Shown one piece after another: positions 49,822 through 60,800 of a stretch of 64,000 bases of DNA. Where the stretch lies: positions 24,085,142-24,149,141 of the forward strand of contig NC_063054.1 of the NCBI RefSeq assembly GCF_018812025.1, written 5' to 3'. The stretch is from Megalobrama amblycephala. Taxonomy: Eukaryota; Chordata; Actinopteri; Cypriniformes; Xenocyprididae. The translations under genes were made by a program, and so were the position numbers. The notes beneath the pieces were generated by a model. It was not told the DNA's origin. It saw only the letters and a list, made by a program, of their open reading frames with translations, and did no database searches. Within the stretch, counting starts at the first letter, position 1. Each line of letters opens with the position of its first letter.

Positions 49822-51073
49822 TGGTGGTTTATTCCTTTTCTAATCCGATCCAACAACAAAAAATTACCATGTAAACGCTTGAATCCGACTACTTTCGCAA
49901 TCATATTCAGAAGTCTCTGGGGCACATGCGCAGTGCAGTGTTGACACGCATTACGCAGTGCGCAAGTTCACGTTCACGTCTTTAGTTGTAAAGATGTATG
50001 CCAACAGACAGTGGCGTAGCTGTATCCCTTCGTCATAATATTGGAAATCTTTCCGTTTTAAAACAAGGGGAGCCAATGGATATCACACAAGAAGCAGTTA
50101 TGAAGCAGAGTTATGCCGGTGAAAAGTCTCAACCTCGGTCAGTATTCACTACAGAAATTGAAAGTAAAAAGTGACGGAGCTGTCTGACACTGCATTAACG
50201 GAGCATATTCTCTCAGAGATGAATTTCAACATGCTGATAACAGTATATAACTGTCTTAATTTATTCCATTATTTCTCTTGTGGCCGTACATAGGCTAGTG
50301 AAACAAAAGAGAATAATAGTAGGCTATTTCGTGTTAAACAGGTTGTTTTTTTTTAAAGTCGGTGCTTAAAGTAAAGCTGTGCTTAATTTTCATTGATGAC
50401 TGCGGTGTCAGGAAATATTACACTCTTAATAATTTTAATCATAGGCCTATAATTCATTGTATGATTTTTATTATCCTCACAGCACATATAATATTTAATG
50501 ATAAAAGAAGCCGAACCGAATAGTTATAATAATAGACTAGAAGAATGTAACAGGCCTACATTAATTAGAAATACCAAATCCTCTATATTGCCAAGATTTG
50601 ATGCTTTTGACAATATCTCTGGCTATCGTCGATACATGATCATCGTCTGTTGACGCAACCGCAAGTGTGACTGATATGACGTCTCACACGAAGAGCGCAT
50701 ATAAACGGATATTTGAATCAGATAACAATGTTTAGAGTACATGTAAACAGATCTGCAATCTGATTCAGTTCATTTGGATTGACGAAAATTGGTGCATGTA
50801 AACGTAGCCAGTGCGTCTCCTTCACTCGTTCCGCCAAGTGCTTCTCGTGCACGTTGGGCTTGTTTACATCTGAGTGCGCTTGTCCCTTTTACGCAGAATA
50901 CAGCGGTTTTGTGCATTTTATAAGGTTGATGGGGAAAGTATTCTTAAAATATATTATACAAATTCGAATAATTTGTAATAAATAATTATTACCTGTATTT
51001 TTAAGTGCCCACAATGATATTCATATTACCGAATATCGGCACGTCTAGTCACCAAACATAAAATTATCATTTT

Positions 51074-51076
<3 letters not shown>

Positions 51077-51114
<38 letters not shown>

Positions 51115-51129
51115 CACACACACACACAC
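51077..51129 (+). repeat. (CA)n microsatellite with adjoining fish repeat
   Basis: About 53 bp of CA with one G. It is followed to about 51350 by gttgtgtttccatgctttaagggg, actgtacaaactgtatattc and tggggacaaaaaatgtcccc, the interspersed repeat that often follows CA arrays in cyprinids. Confidence 0.85.
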
Positions 51130-51629
51130 GTTGTGTTTCCATGCTTTAAGGGGACTTTGCATAATGATCTACTGTACAAACTGTATATTCTATCCCCTAA
51201 CCCTTACCCTAAACACAACTTTCACAGAAAACATTCTGCATTTTACATTTTCAAAAACCATAATTCTGTTTGATTTATAAGCTGTTTTCTTCATGGGGAC
51301 AAAAAATGTCCCCACAAGGTCAAAAATTACTGGTATTACTATCTTTGTAGGTTTACCAAGATGGGTTTACCAGGTCCCATGTACTAATGTTCTATAGGAA
51401 AAAAAACTCTTGAGGCAAGAGGGAAAGATGGAAATAAACAGGCAGAGAAAGAGCAGCCATTGCAGGAACATGGATCAGGGTAATGGGGCTTGTGACATTA
51501 CAGTGATGAATAAGGTGATTGTGTTGTGTGTGAAGATGGAGGATAAAATGTGTTGGTATCCATCACAATATTCAATAATAATTTCTTTGTTTCCACAGAT
51601 ATATGGCATAATGGAAACAGGAAATACAA

Positions 51630-51690
<61 letters not shown>
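51630..51690 (+). repeat. (CA)n microsatellite
   Basis: About 30 perfect CA units. The valine/cysteine ORFs over it are artefacts. Confidence 0.97.
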
Positions 51691-51691
<1 letters not shown>

Positions 51692-51896
51692 CTCAAATAA
51701 AGACAAGATACATGTGTTTATGACTTGATTTGTGTACTTTAATTCTTCCCTAACATCCAACAAATAAGCCACAGCGTCCTTGCCAAGAGAGAAAGGGATC
51801 AAGTATAAAATACACTATTTAGTCACATAAATATGTCTGCAATGTCATAAATATCCTTTAAATTCATTCTGTAATACAGGATACCGCTAGGCTCAG

Positions 51897-51898
<2 letters not shown>

Positions 51899-51928
<30 letters not shown>
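51899..51928 (+). repeat. (TG)n microsatellite
   Basis: About 15 perfect TG units. Confidence 0.95.
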
Positions 51929-51929
<1 letters not shown>

Positions 51930-52918
51930 AGTCAGGCTAAGAAGCCAAAGGTGTTTACCTGGCCCCAGGATGGCGCAGTATGCAGTGTGCATTCATGTCT
52001 GCATGTTTGAGGTGGTTTAAGACTCAAGAGAAACGTCTGGGCTACAGACCAATTCCTCGTCTCATGCCGACTTGCTGCCCCACTGGAGCTGCAGCGGTCT
52101 GGCCGAGGAGATATGACCACTTAAACCAGAGTTTCCGGTCAGTCTAGGTCATCTGTTTTCAATATTATAGGTTTTTTGGAAGGAGATTTATTCTACAGTT
52201 AGATGTTTCGTATACAGTATAAAGGATCTGACAGTGTTTGCTCAGGTTCATGGTGGACTAATGCAAACCCTCACATGTTGCATGGAAGCTATGCTGTGGT
52301 TATGGATCAGAAGTCACAGCACAGCTGCACTGGAAAGACTTCTGCATTGAATTTCTCACTTTTCCTGGCCATAGGATATAGAAAGATATTTCAGGATGAC
52401 CGTTAGTATCAGAATTCATGTTCAGTGGCTGTGCTGAAAAGGTCTCTGGTTTCACCAGACACATTCTCACCCTAAAACACTTGTGCTGGGGGAGGACACA
52501 CTGAACAGACTATACTCCGCTGCCAGGAATGTCAGGAATTGTTTGTGAAAAACACAAGCTAAGCAACACAGAATCACAGACTGTGATACAAACTCACATA
52601 TGCATGCTCACACATACACCATTTAACTCAGACAGATTTACACTAACATATATAGCATATCGTGCACATACTCAGATGCTATGTATCCAAACCCCCTTAT
52701 TTGGGCTGGGTGGTGTTGGGTATAAATAGTGGAGTGGTGTTACGGTGAAGGGCAAGAGGCCACAGAACTCCACCCTACCAGTCTTTTAAAAATACACACT
52801 CACCCTCTTTCTATAACTCTCTCTCTCGTTCACTAATTCTCTATTTCTGCCTCTCTGATGTACCTGAGGGTGTAACACTATTCCTGAATTGCTTTTAGTT
52901 CTTTTCGTTAACCTTTAA

Positions 52919-53951
52919 AGGGATGTACTTTGTCATCATTTAGTCACCTTCATATTTTTCCAAACCCATTGTGACCACAGCTGTTAAGCTCCAAAAATGA
53001 AAAGAAAATGCACCTTAAAAAGTGGTCCATATGACTATATTCTAAGACTTCTGAAGTCTTATAGTAGCTTTGTGAGAGAAACAACTGAAATCTGAATGAA
53101 TTATTTAGCCTGATCTGTGAACCAAATCAAATAGTTCATTGAAAAGAATCAACTAAAAAAAAAAAAAAAAAAACTGATATGGTTCTTGAGTTTCAACTCT
53201 GACTCAATTATCTGGCTTAGGGATGTTCTTGTATCTTTAAGAGTATGTTTGTTATATTCAAATATATTCTGTTTTTCAAAGTGTTCCAATGTGACAGGTC
53301 ATGGTGACACGTTTGTGGTTAGATAATGGACGCCTGCCAAGTACTGCAGAAGCGATGGTGTTTTCAGAATTAGTTGCTCATTTGATCTTGTACCTCATTG
53401 AAGTCTATGTGCGAGACATCACTGCCGTTGTCAGAGCACGATCAGACCTCACTAAATGAGTGCAGAACGCAGTTGGATATAGTAGAGTATTTCCGTTGTA
53501 TTAATAAAATGCAACTTATCTGTTTTTTTCCTTTAAAAACATTTTTATACATATAGCGTTAAGAGTATTTTTGAACCATGCAGCGAACATATTAAAATAT
53601 CTCGCAAAATTACTTAAATTACTTTTTAAACTGTTCAACTGATAATATTAATCAGTCAAAATTTCTACTATCTGTTAACGGTTATAACCAGTTAATTATG
53701 AGCATCCCTAATCTGGCTATTTACTGTTTTTAATGTAACTTTAATCACAGAGAATGTTACTTTAATGTAAAATTTTTGATTGAATAAATACAGGCTTGGT
53801 GTTTCAAAAAACTTACCGATCCCAGACTTTTGAACAGTAGTGTACTGTATGTTCTTGATTCATGTTTCATAGGAAACAAATAAGAGGGTTTGGATCGACA
53901 TGAATATGAGTAAATGTCAGAATTTTCAGTTTTCGGGGGCAAACTTTCCCT
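52919..53951. mobile_element. TTAA-flanked element carrying a nested hAT-like element
   Basis: TTAA at 52915-52918 and 53952-53955. The ends are agggatgtactttg and gggggcaaactttccct. The interior has gtccatatgactatattctaag-type blocks. It is interrupted by the 8-bp-TSD element at 53218-53710 and carries a TACACTAC-type fragment at 53745-53845. Non-coding. Confidence 0.75.
53218..53710. mobile_element. hAT-like MITE, 8-bp TSD ATCTGGCT
   Basis: ATCTGGCT at 53210-53217 and again at 53711-53718. The ends tagggatgttc and gagcatcccta are inverted. The internal 53226-53483 is repeated at 55539-55796 with one mismatch. No ORF of note. Confidence 0.88.
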
Positions 53952-54890
53952 TTAAACACTTACGTGTGTCTTCTTACCTCACACTTTTTTCCCTCCCTCA
54001 TTTCACCTACTCCTCGAGCCCCCTCATTTTCCATTTTTCCCTGCCCTTAATATCATCTCTCCTTTGCATGTCATAATGATAATTACTTATTAGTAGCAAC
54101 TGAAAAGTGACAAGCCCGTAATTTCCCAGAGGATTGTTTTTATATACATTCCTCAGTATATGCAGCACAAAGAACTACAATGTTGCTAAAGTGGGTTCAA
54201 AATGCAGACAGGCAAATGACAACATGAAATACAAGGAAGGGTCAGCTAAAAATACCTCAAAATTATTGAACTCTAGCCCCAAGTATCTCTCCCTCAGTGA
54301 TGTGAAAGCTCCTATTGTCTTCAGTGAACTGGACTCTGTACTTTTCTTGGATGAGCTGAAGCTCCCTACAGACATTCAAAAACAAAGGCTCTTCAATGAT
54401 ACTTTGCAGCCCCTCAAATTCAGAAGACCCCTTGTCTTATCGCTGTTTTGGGTCCTTGAGTTGCTTATTATAGATTCTTCAGAATAGAATGGAGAAAACT
54501 AATGGGATTTTGCATAATATTAAGCTAAACCATCAATGTTCACCCATCCACACACATTTCCTGTATACATTTACACAGCCTGAGGCAGAAACACATTGTC
54601 CATCTGCTCTGAGATGCAAATGTTACTATACCATGCAGGAAACATTTTACAGTAAACTACTGCCAAAAGACTCCATGAGACATCATGCAAGCACAAGGGA
54701 AGTCATTCATTCAAATCTGACTTGCGTAAACTCACTCTCAGATAAGACATCTGAAACTTAGATACAAACAGATGAACAACCTCCCAACTGCTACTAGAAC
54801 TTCAGGCAGAGACACATATGTCCTGATGTCTGTAGTTTCAGAGAAAGAGTCACGGTAGGTCATTACAGTAAGAATAATTCACAATTAAAG

Positions 54891-56569
54891 CTGCTAGCAG
54901 CGATGAAAGGGCCCTTGCATCCGGGGCCACCACCACCCGCTTGCCTTAGGAAAACAGCGAATACTTGGTGACATGCATGTATTCGAGTAAATACAGGAGA
55001 AATATGGCAAAGTCATTTTGATGTGCCACACTTCCTGCTGTCAACAGGTGGCGCTTTGACTATTACTGAATATTGACATGTAGATGTCTTTAGGCCAGGA
55101 CTATTATCAAACATGTGAAGTTTGGAGCAGATTGAACATTGTTTGCCTGAGTTTCAACAACTTTCTGTTTCGTGGCGTTAATCGATACTTTAGCACTTAG
55201 CCAAGTGTTGCATGATTTAATGTGTTTCTAACATGTTTGGTACTTCATGGCAAATTTAAATGTGTTTCTGGGAGTGAATTATAGTGCAAAGCATGCCATT
55301 TCCTGTTGCCAGCAGGTGACGCTATGACTAACTGAATATTGGCATATAGATGTAGTGGATCCAAAATGGTCAATATTCATATTCATGCATTTTATTCATA
55401 TTTCATGTTAATCATTTATGGCTTATGATTTACCAATATTACTTTTGATTTCATATATTCATGCACTCCTACTCCATATATTCATCCTCATCATATTTTC
55501 AAGTATTTACTCTTTAATGTACTCCTTCATGGTTATTCTTCTTGTATCTTTAAGAGTATGTTTGTTATATTCAAATATATTCTGTTTTTCAAAGTGTTCC
55601 AATGTGACAGGTCATGGTGACACGTTTGTGGTTAGATAATGGACGCCTGCCAAGTACTGCAGAAGCGATGGTGTTTTCAGAATTAGTTGCTCATTTGATC
55701 TTGTACCTCATTGAAGTCTATGCGCGAGACATCACTGCCGTTGTCAGAGCACGATCAGACCTCACTAAATGAGTGCAGAACGCAGTTGGATATAGTGGTG
55801 TATTAGAGGTGAAAAATGATATAAATACTGTTCGGTTTCTCGCACAAACCAATCGTTTCGTGTCTTAGGACATCAATGTGTCGTCACGAGCCGCAGGGTT
55901 TAATTTGGATTAGTCTATGGAAGGGTTTTAGACTCTTATCGTTCGAGTTCCCATCCACTCTTATTATAAGACTGACAGACGGCAGCGGTTGGAGTTAAAA
56001 ATCATCATTTGTGTTCGACTGAAGAAACAAAGTCACCTACATCTTGGATGCGCTGGGGGTAAGCAGATAAACATCAAATTTTCATTTTTGGGTGAACTAT
56101 CCCTTTAAGGGTGTCAAAACAACCCCCTTTGTATCTATTTTCATCTATTTTTGACATTTGACCAGTCTATGGCATAATGGATAAATCCATTTGACCTTTT
56201 CTTATTAGACCAAAACATAAGTTTGAGTGGGATGTAAGTTTTCCTATGCTTATGGTATAAAACAGATTGGGTCTTTGATAGTTTAGCTTTTCTTTGCTCT
56301 TTTTGCTTCTTGCATCTCTTCTGCTTCTGCTTCTTCTCTTCTACCTCTCATTTCATTCTGCAAATGTCTTAATTTTGTTCCTTCTTTCTCTATATTCTGA
56401 CCTTCATCTTCATCTGTTAGACACAATACTCTGGATTTTATTATGAACTATTAATTACTTAATGAAATTACATTTGTTTGTTTCAATTGATTCACTGTGG
56501 AGAAGAAGAAGAATTGACTGAGCAATTACAATAGGGTACTCACACCATCGGTGCTCGGGCCCTAACCAG
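54891..56569. mobile_element. Interspersed element starting AAGCTGCTAGCAGCGATGAAA
   Basis: Begins aaagctgctagcagcgatga and agggcccttgcatccggggc, and ends tactcacaccatcggtgctcgggccctaa. Both ends are familiar from a recurrent cyprinid element of unassigned class. The interior holds two related blocks (cttcctgctgtcaacaggtggcgctttgac; catttcctgttgccagcaggtgacgctatg). It is interrupted at about 55539-56107 by a chimeric hAT/TTAA-type segment. Confidence 0.6.
55539..56107. mobile_element. Chimeric insertion: hAT-like interior fused to TTAA-element right half
   Basis: 55539-55796 duplicates 53226-53483 (257 of 258 bases). From 55797 it becomes a different sequence that ends tcatttttgggtgaactatccct followed by TTAA at 56104-56107, the end shared by TTAA elements in this window. 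There is no left TTAA terminus and no left hAT end. Confidence 0.7.
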
Positions 56570-57831
56570 TAGTAGAAAACTTCTATGGGAACTTGAAGAC
56601 ATTTTAATGATCAACAGGCAACACTTTCAGATACATATCTGCATATATCAGCACATAGCAGTAACCTAGGCAAGAAAACCACTTCCACTATAAATATATT
56701 TATCAGATCTTTCTAGAAACCCTGCACCTGAACATGAACATCAATTCAGCAGAATTAACAAGGAAAAAAAACGTTAACTCTATTGGGCTAAATATACATA
56801 AATCTAAGAAATATTATTAAATCTTATGAAAAATATTGGTATAAAGCAATATCACATGAGAAAGAGAGCTGTTGTTCTGAATATCAATAATAGGTAATTG
56901 CATATTTAGTGTTATCGTTAGTGTGGCATCACTTTTATACGCTAAAAAAATAGCTTTCACTGCTGTTACCATCCTTGTTCACATTACTTTAACTCATGTA
57001 ACTACAGGAACTTAATTTAACTGAGTTGTTTCTACTAAAGCTGAGTATTGTCAGCTTTACTTAAGTGCTTGTTCAGTCATCTTAACATTGCTGACTGAGT
57101 GAAATGCACAAATTAATGTTGACGTAACTAACTGGGCAGTGGATTAAAATGTTATTTTATGTGTTTTTCAGTAAAGCTGTTGTTAGTGTTTAATGTACAG
57201 TTATGTTGGACATTTAGAGGAGTTTCTGTAATGTTTTTTAATTTTGTGGTTACCGTTATGCAGAAGAGTGGCGTCTATGTTTAGGCTGTGAGCACTCATA
57301 TACTCATGTTTAGGATGGAATTCCTGCTCTCAATTCAATTAAGTTTGTTCAATAAGCTATTTTTTGAGTGCATTTTGTAGAGCAAATAGTTAATTTAATA
57401 AGGTAAATTAGGTCAATAAATGTGTTCACCTTATGTAATAAACATAACATCATTACGTAAACTGCAATATAAATATTATGTAACAGTGACAAATTCAAAT
57501 GATTTGGATTTACTCTAAATTTTGTCAGCTTTACTTGAATTTCTTTTGTTCATACAACTAAATTGTTATTTGTACAAATTACTCAATATAGTTGCATGAA
57601 ACCACTTGACACTGCTTTTTTAAGTAAATCCAACAATTCATTTTTTGAGTGTATGCTAATCAACAAATATCAAGTTAACATCAAAAAACTAATAATTCAG
57701 TTCATATTCCTTGATGTGACGTTTTATCCTTCCCACTTTTTTAAAAAAAAAATCTCTTGTTTCCTCTTTCTTTTATTCTTTCATATCTATAGTATGTATT
57801 TCTGTTTTCCTATTTCATTTATTCACCTTAA

Positions 57832-58858
57832 AGGGGACCTATTATTTCCCTTTTCACAAGATGTAATATTAGTCTCAGGGATCTCCAGAATGTGTCTGTG
57901 AAGTTTCATCTCAAAATACCACACAGATCATTTATTATACCATGTTGTAAATGCCCCTTTTTGAGTGGACGGAAAAACATTCCGTTTTCGTGCATGTATC
58001 TTTAAATGCAAATGAGCAGCTACTCCACACCCCGCTTTCCAGAAGAGGGAGGAGCCTGTGCAACTCGTGCCTCGGATTCTCTGAAAAAACTAACAAAACA
58101 TCTGTTTGGTTGTGATTATCATCTCAATAGTGGCCATGCTCACGTGACACTGCAGTTCTTCATCATCATGAAAGTTAATTATTTGCATGCGTTTTAAAGC
58201 CATATCGGTTTAAACTTCTGATATATGGTTTTCTGAGCACACACATCCATAAGCTGGCTGGCAGACTGTGTGTCCTGTGAATATTTAACTGATTTATCTT
58301 TCACGTCTTATTGCACTTAAACCGTCAAATACACACAAAGTTCACAAACACAGTCGGTTATGTCTGTGAACGTAAACAACAGGGAAAGAAATTGCATGTG
58401 TATATTAGAATTGTGTATTAAAGTGACAGCAGCGTAATATACATTACCTACAGCTGTATATGCTGTTAATATGAATCAAACAACAAAAGAAAAACAGAAA
58501 ATCACTCACTGTTCTTGATTAAATAACTTTAGTAGCTTTAATAAGAATACATTTCTTACATGAATGTTGCCGTTAAATGCTCTGGCAATGAGACAAACAT
58601 GACGGACTGTGTACAGCTCACTCAGGGGAGGAGCTAAGATAATAGGGCAGATTCCGTGCCAGTCGTAGGCAGGGCTTCCCCCTTCTCTTACGTAAGAGCA
58701 GGGGGAAATCTGGAACCGCTCATTTGGAGAGACTGATTATGATTTATAAGGATTATAAAAAAGGAGTGGGTGGATTTTTACCATTATAGGCTGGTTGTTT
58801 ACACACACATCTGTGTTCAAACATCTTATAAAAGTGAATTTTGCATAATAAGTCCCCT
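57832..58858. mobile_element. TTAA-flanked element, AGGGGAC ends
   Basis: TTAA at 57828-57831 and 58859-58862. The ends are aggggacctattat and ataagtcccct. The left interior (agatgtaatattagtctcagggatctccagaatgtgtctgtgaagtttca) aligns with the left interior of 20940-21902 and 39931-40898, so it is a distant member of that group. ORFs inside have no domain. Confidence 0.87.
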
Positions 58859-58888
58859 TTAACATAGTACCTTGAATGACCTTCTTAA

Positions 58889-60469
58889 CTCCCTGAGGTC
58901 TGAAAACGCGCCGGTGCGTTTTGCAGGATTTTTTTCACATTGCAGCAAAACAGACTTAAAATACTCCGTCATTTCTTGTCATAGAGACATAAGTAATATA
59001 TCAATTGAAACTATAGAATGTCTTCTTTTATTTGTGTACACTCAGAGTAAAAACACAATGTTGTGCTTTTTGTAAAATAAAGAAAACTAACATGATGCGT
59101 GATCTCTCCTCTCCCTCTGAACGAAGTCCAATCTGATAGTTCTCAGAAAATGAACTGTAACTTATGAATACTAATGACAAAAAAATGACACTTACGTCTA
59201 AAGAAATGTTGAAATGTCAGGTTTTAAATCGTGCAAGTCAAATCGAAAACAAACATTCTTATGTAATCTGTATGAAAAGAGAGCCATGTCAGAAGTCTGT
59301 GATTCAGCTCATTACCCGCTAATGCGGCCACGCCCACGGAGGGAGCGCTATTCAGACGCAAATTCAGAGGCAATACATGCATTCATCGTCTCAATCGTGT
59401 ATTTATTGTCTTGAAAAGTGTTTATTTGGATGTTAAAGCAATGGTTAGCGATCTCTAGAAGACATGCCGTTAGTTCCTAGTTCCTTTTCTTCTTTAAATG
59501 AATTTGTGGCCTAAAGGTGTACAGAGAGCGCCCTTTGGCTGCAAGTATGAATTAAAAACACCATTCCTGAAATGTCCTCTTCTTCTTTAGAATAATTTGT
59601 GGACTAAAGGTGTACAGAGCGCCCTCCGGCTACAAGTATGAATTGAAAACACAGTATCCAGCACTCATAGTGATGACAATAAATATTACTTCTCAGTATA
59701 GAAAACTGACATAAATATATAAGAATCCATCAATATTTCTCCAAATGTGCATGCTTTTAAGCTAAAAGCCTATATGAAATGCCATAGAGGTAACATAATT
59801 GTTCAGACACTTTGCATCACAGAAATACATTATATTTTAAAGAATATAATAGAATACCATTATTTTAAATTGTAATAATATTTCACAGTATTTCTGTTTA
59901 TGATGAGCTGAGACATTATTACAGAGGGTTTTTTTCACAGCCTACCTGACTGAAAGGCCTCATTAATATGCAAGTCATTTCAGGTCATTATTATGTGATT
60001 CTTTTGTCTTCTCAGGTGTAAATGGTCCATTATTCATGCAGATTCACGCCTCCACGCATACTGTGTTTCTTGACAAAAAGTGTCTTACAAAAACTAAATC
60101 AATATATTGTTTTATATGAAGGAGTAGGCAGCATAATTTTGTCAATTACATAATTCTGAAGCAAAAACTCTAGTCTACAACATCCAATATCCAAAAGTCT
60201 TGTGAACACAGATTTAATATACTTTTTTTGGCCTTATTTCAGTGACTTAAGTTTTTTGTTTTTTCAATAACCACGCATAAACATTATTCCTTCAAAAATA
60301 CAAACATGTACATACATGTTCCTCACATATTATTGTAGCCTAGTTTGTGCTGAATACAGTGTAATGACATTTTTGTCATTTATATGTTTATGAACAACTG
60401 AAAAAAGCACAAATGTCAGGGCATGTCAAAACTTCTCCAAGCCCCAAATCAGCCTCAGACTCCAGAGGG
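58889..60469. mobile_element. TTAA-flanked element, CTCCCTGAGGTCTGA ends
   Basis: TTAA at 58885-58888 and 60470-60473. The left end ctccctgaggtctga and right end tcagactccagaggg are imperfect inverted repeats. The left interior (aaaacgcgccggtgcgttttgcagg) is typical of a recurrent cyprinid element. It contains a ~85-bp tandem duplication at about 59485-59655. At 1.58 kb it is the longest TTAA element here and still lacks a transposase ORF. Confidence 0.82.
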
Positions 60470-60474
60470 TTAAA

Positions 60475-60800
60475 AGCTCCAAACTTCCCATGACCCAGGT
60501 CAGATGAATGCGAGATGAAGAGGCCAACAGCAGTGAGAATCTCTCCAGAGATCTGAGACTTCAGGGTCGGAAGGTATTGGATCAGAGCCTCTCCACTCCC
60601 TACCTCCTGTACACTTCTGGGCTGAAGTTCATTCTCTGTCCAAAATCTCTTTTTCTTGGAACAGAAAGCTACTTTTTCCTGATGCCAAATTCATTTTGGA
60701 CTAGAGCACAGAGGATGTTCAAGTCCAGACGGGTCCGTACTGGACCTGAAAGCAGGATTACAACTTAATGAGCAGTTTTATATAGGCCTTGAGTATACTG
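60475..60800. other. Unassigned GC-richer segment
   Basis: Lies directly after the TTAA element. The plus-strand ORF 60508-60768 (86 codons) and a minus-strand frame (SGPVRTRLDLNILCALVQNE) look less random than the surroundings but match no family I can name. It could be an exon remnant, a repeat or a conserved non-coding element. Confidence 0.25.

Larger units (their letters stand above)
48367..50810. mobile_element. DNA element with perfect 20-bp TIR, interrupted by an LTR element
   Basis: The ends tggctacgtttacatgcacc and ggtgcatgtaaacgtagcca are perfect 20-bp inverted repeats. AGT occurs on both sides if the terminal T is counted as flank, which suggests a 3-bp duplication. The subterminal sequence repeats aatcggattga / gatccgat motifs. 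About 1.1 kb remains after removing the LTR element. No transposase seen. Confidence 0.85.
47556..51047. mobile_element. Outer hAT-like element of a nested stack, TSD GTCACCAA
   Basis: Flanked by GTCACCAA at 47548-47555 and 51048-51055. The left end taagcatgtgacggtatg and the right end ttaccgaatatcggcacgtcta are imperfectly inverted. Removing the insertions at about 47800-48100 and 48367-50810 leaves roughly 750 bp of non-coding hAT-type sequence. Confidence 0.8.

Noticed and set aside
51498..51802. ORFs dominated by Cys-Val
   Set aside because: Translation of a (CA)n microsatellite.
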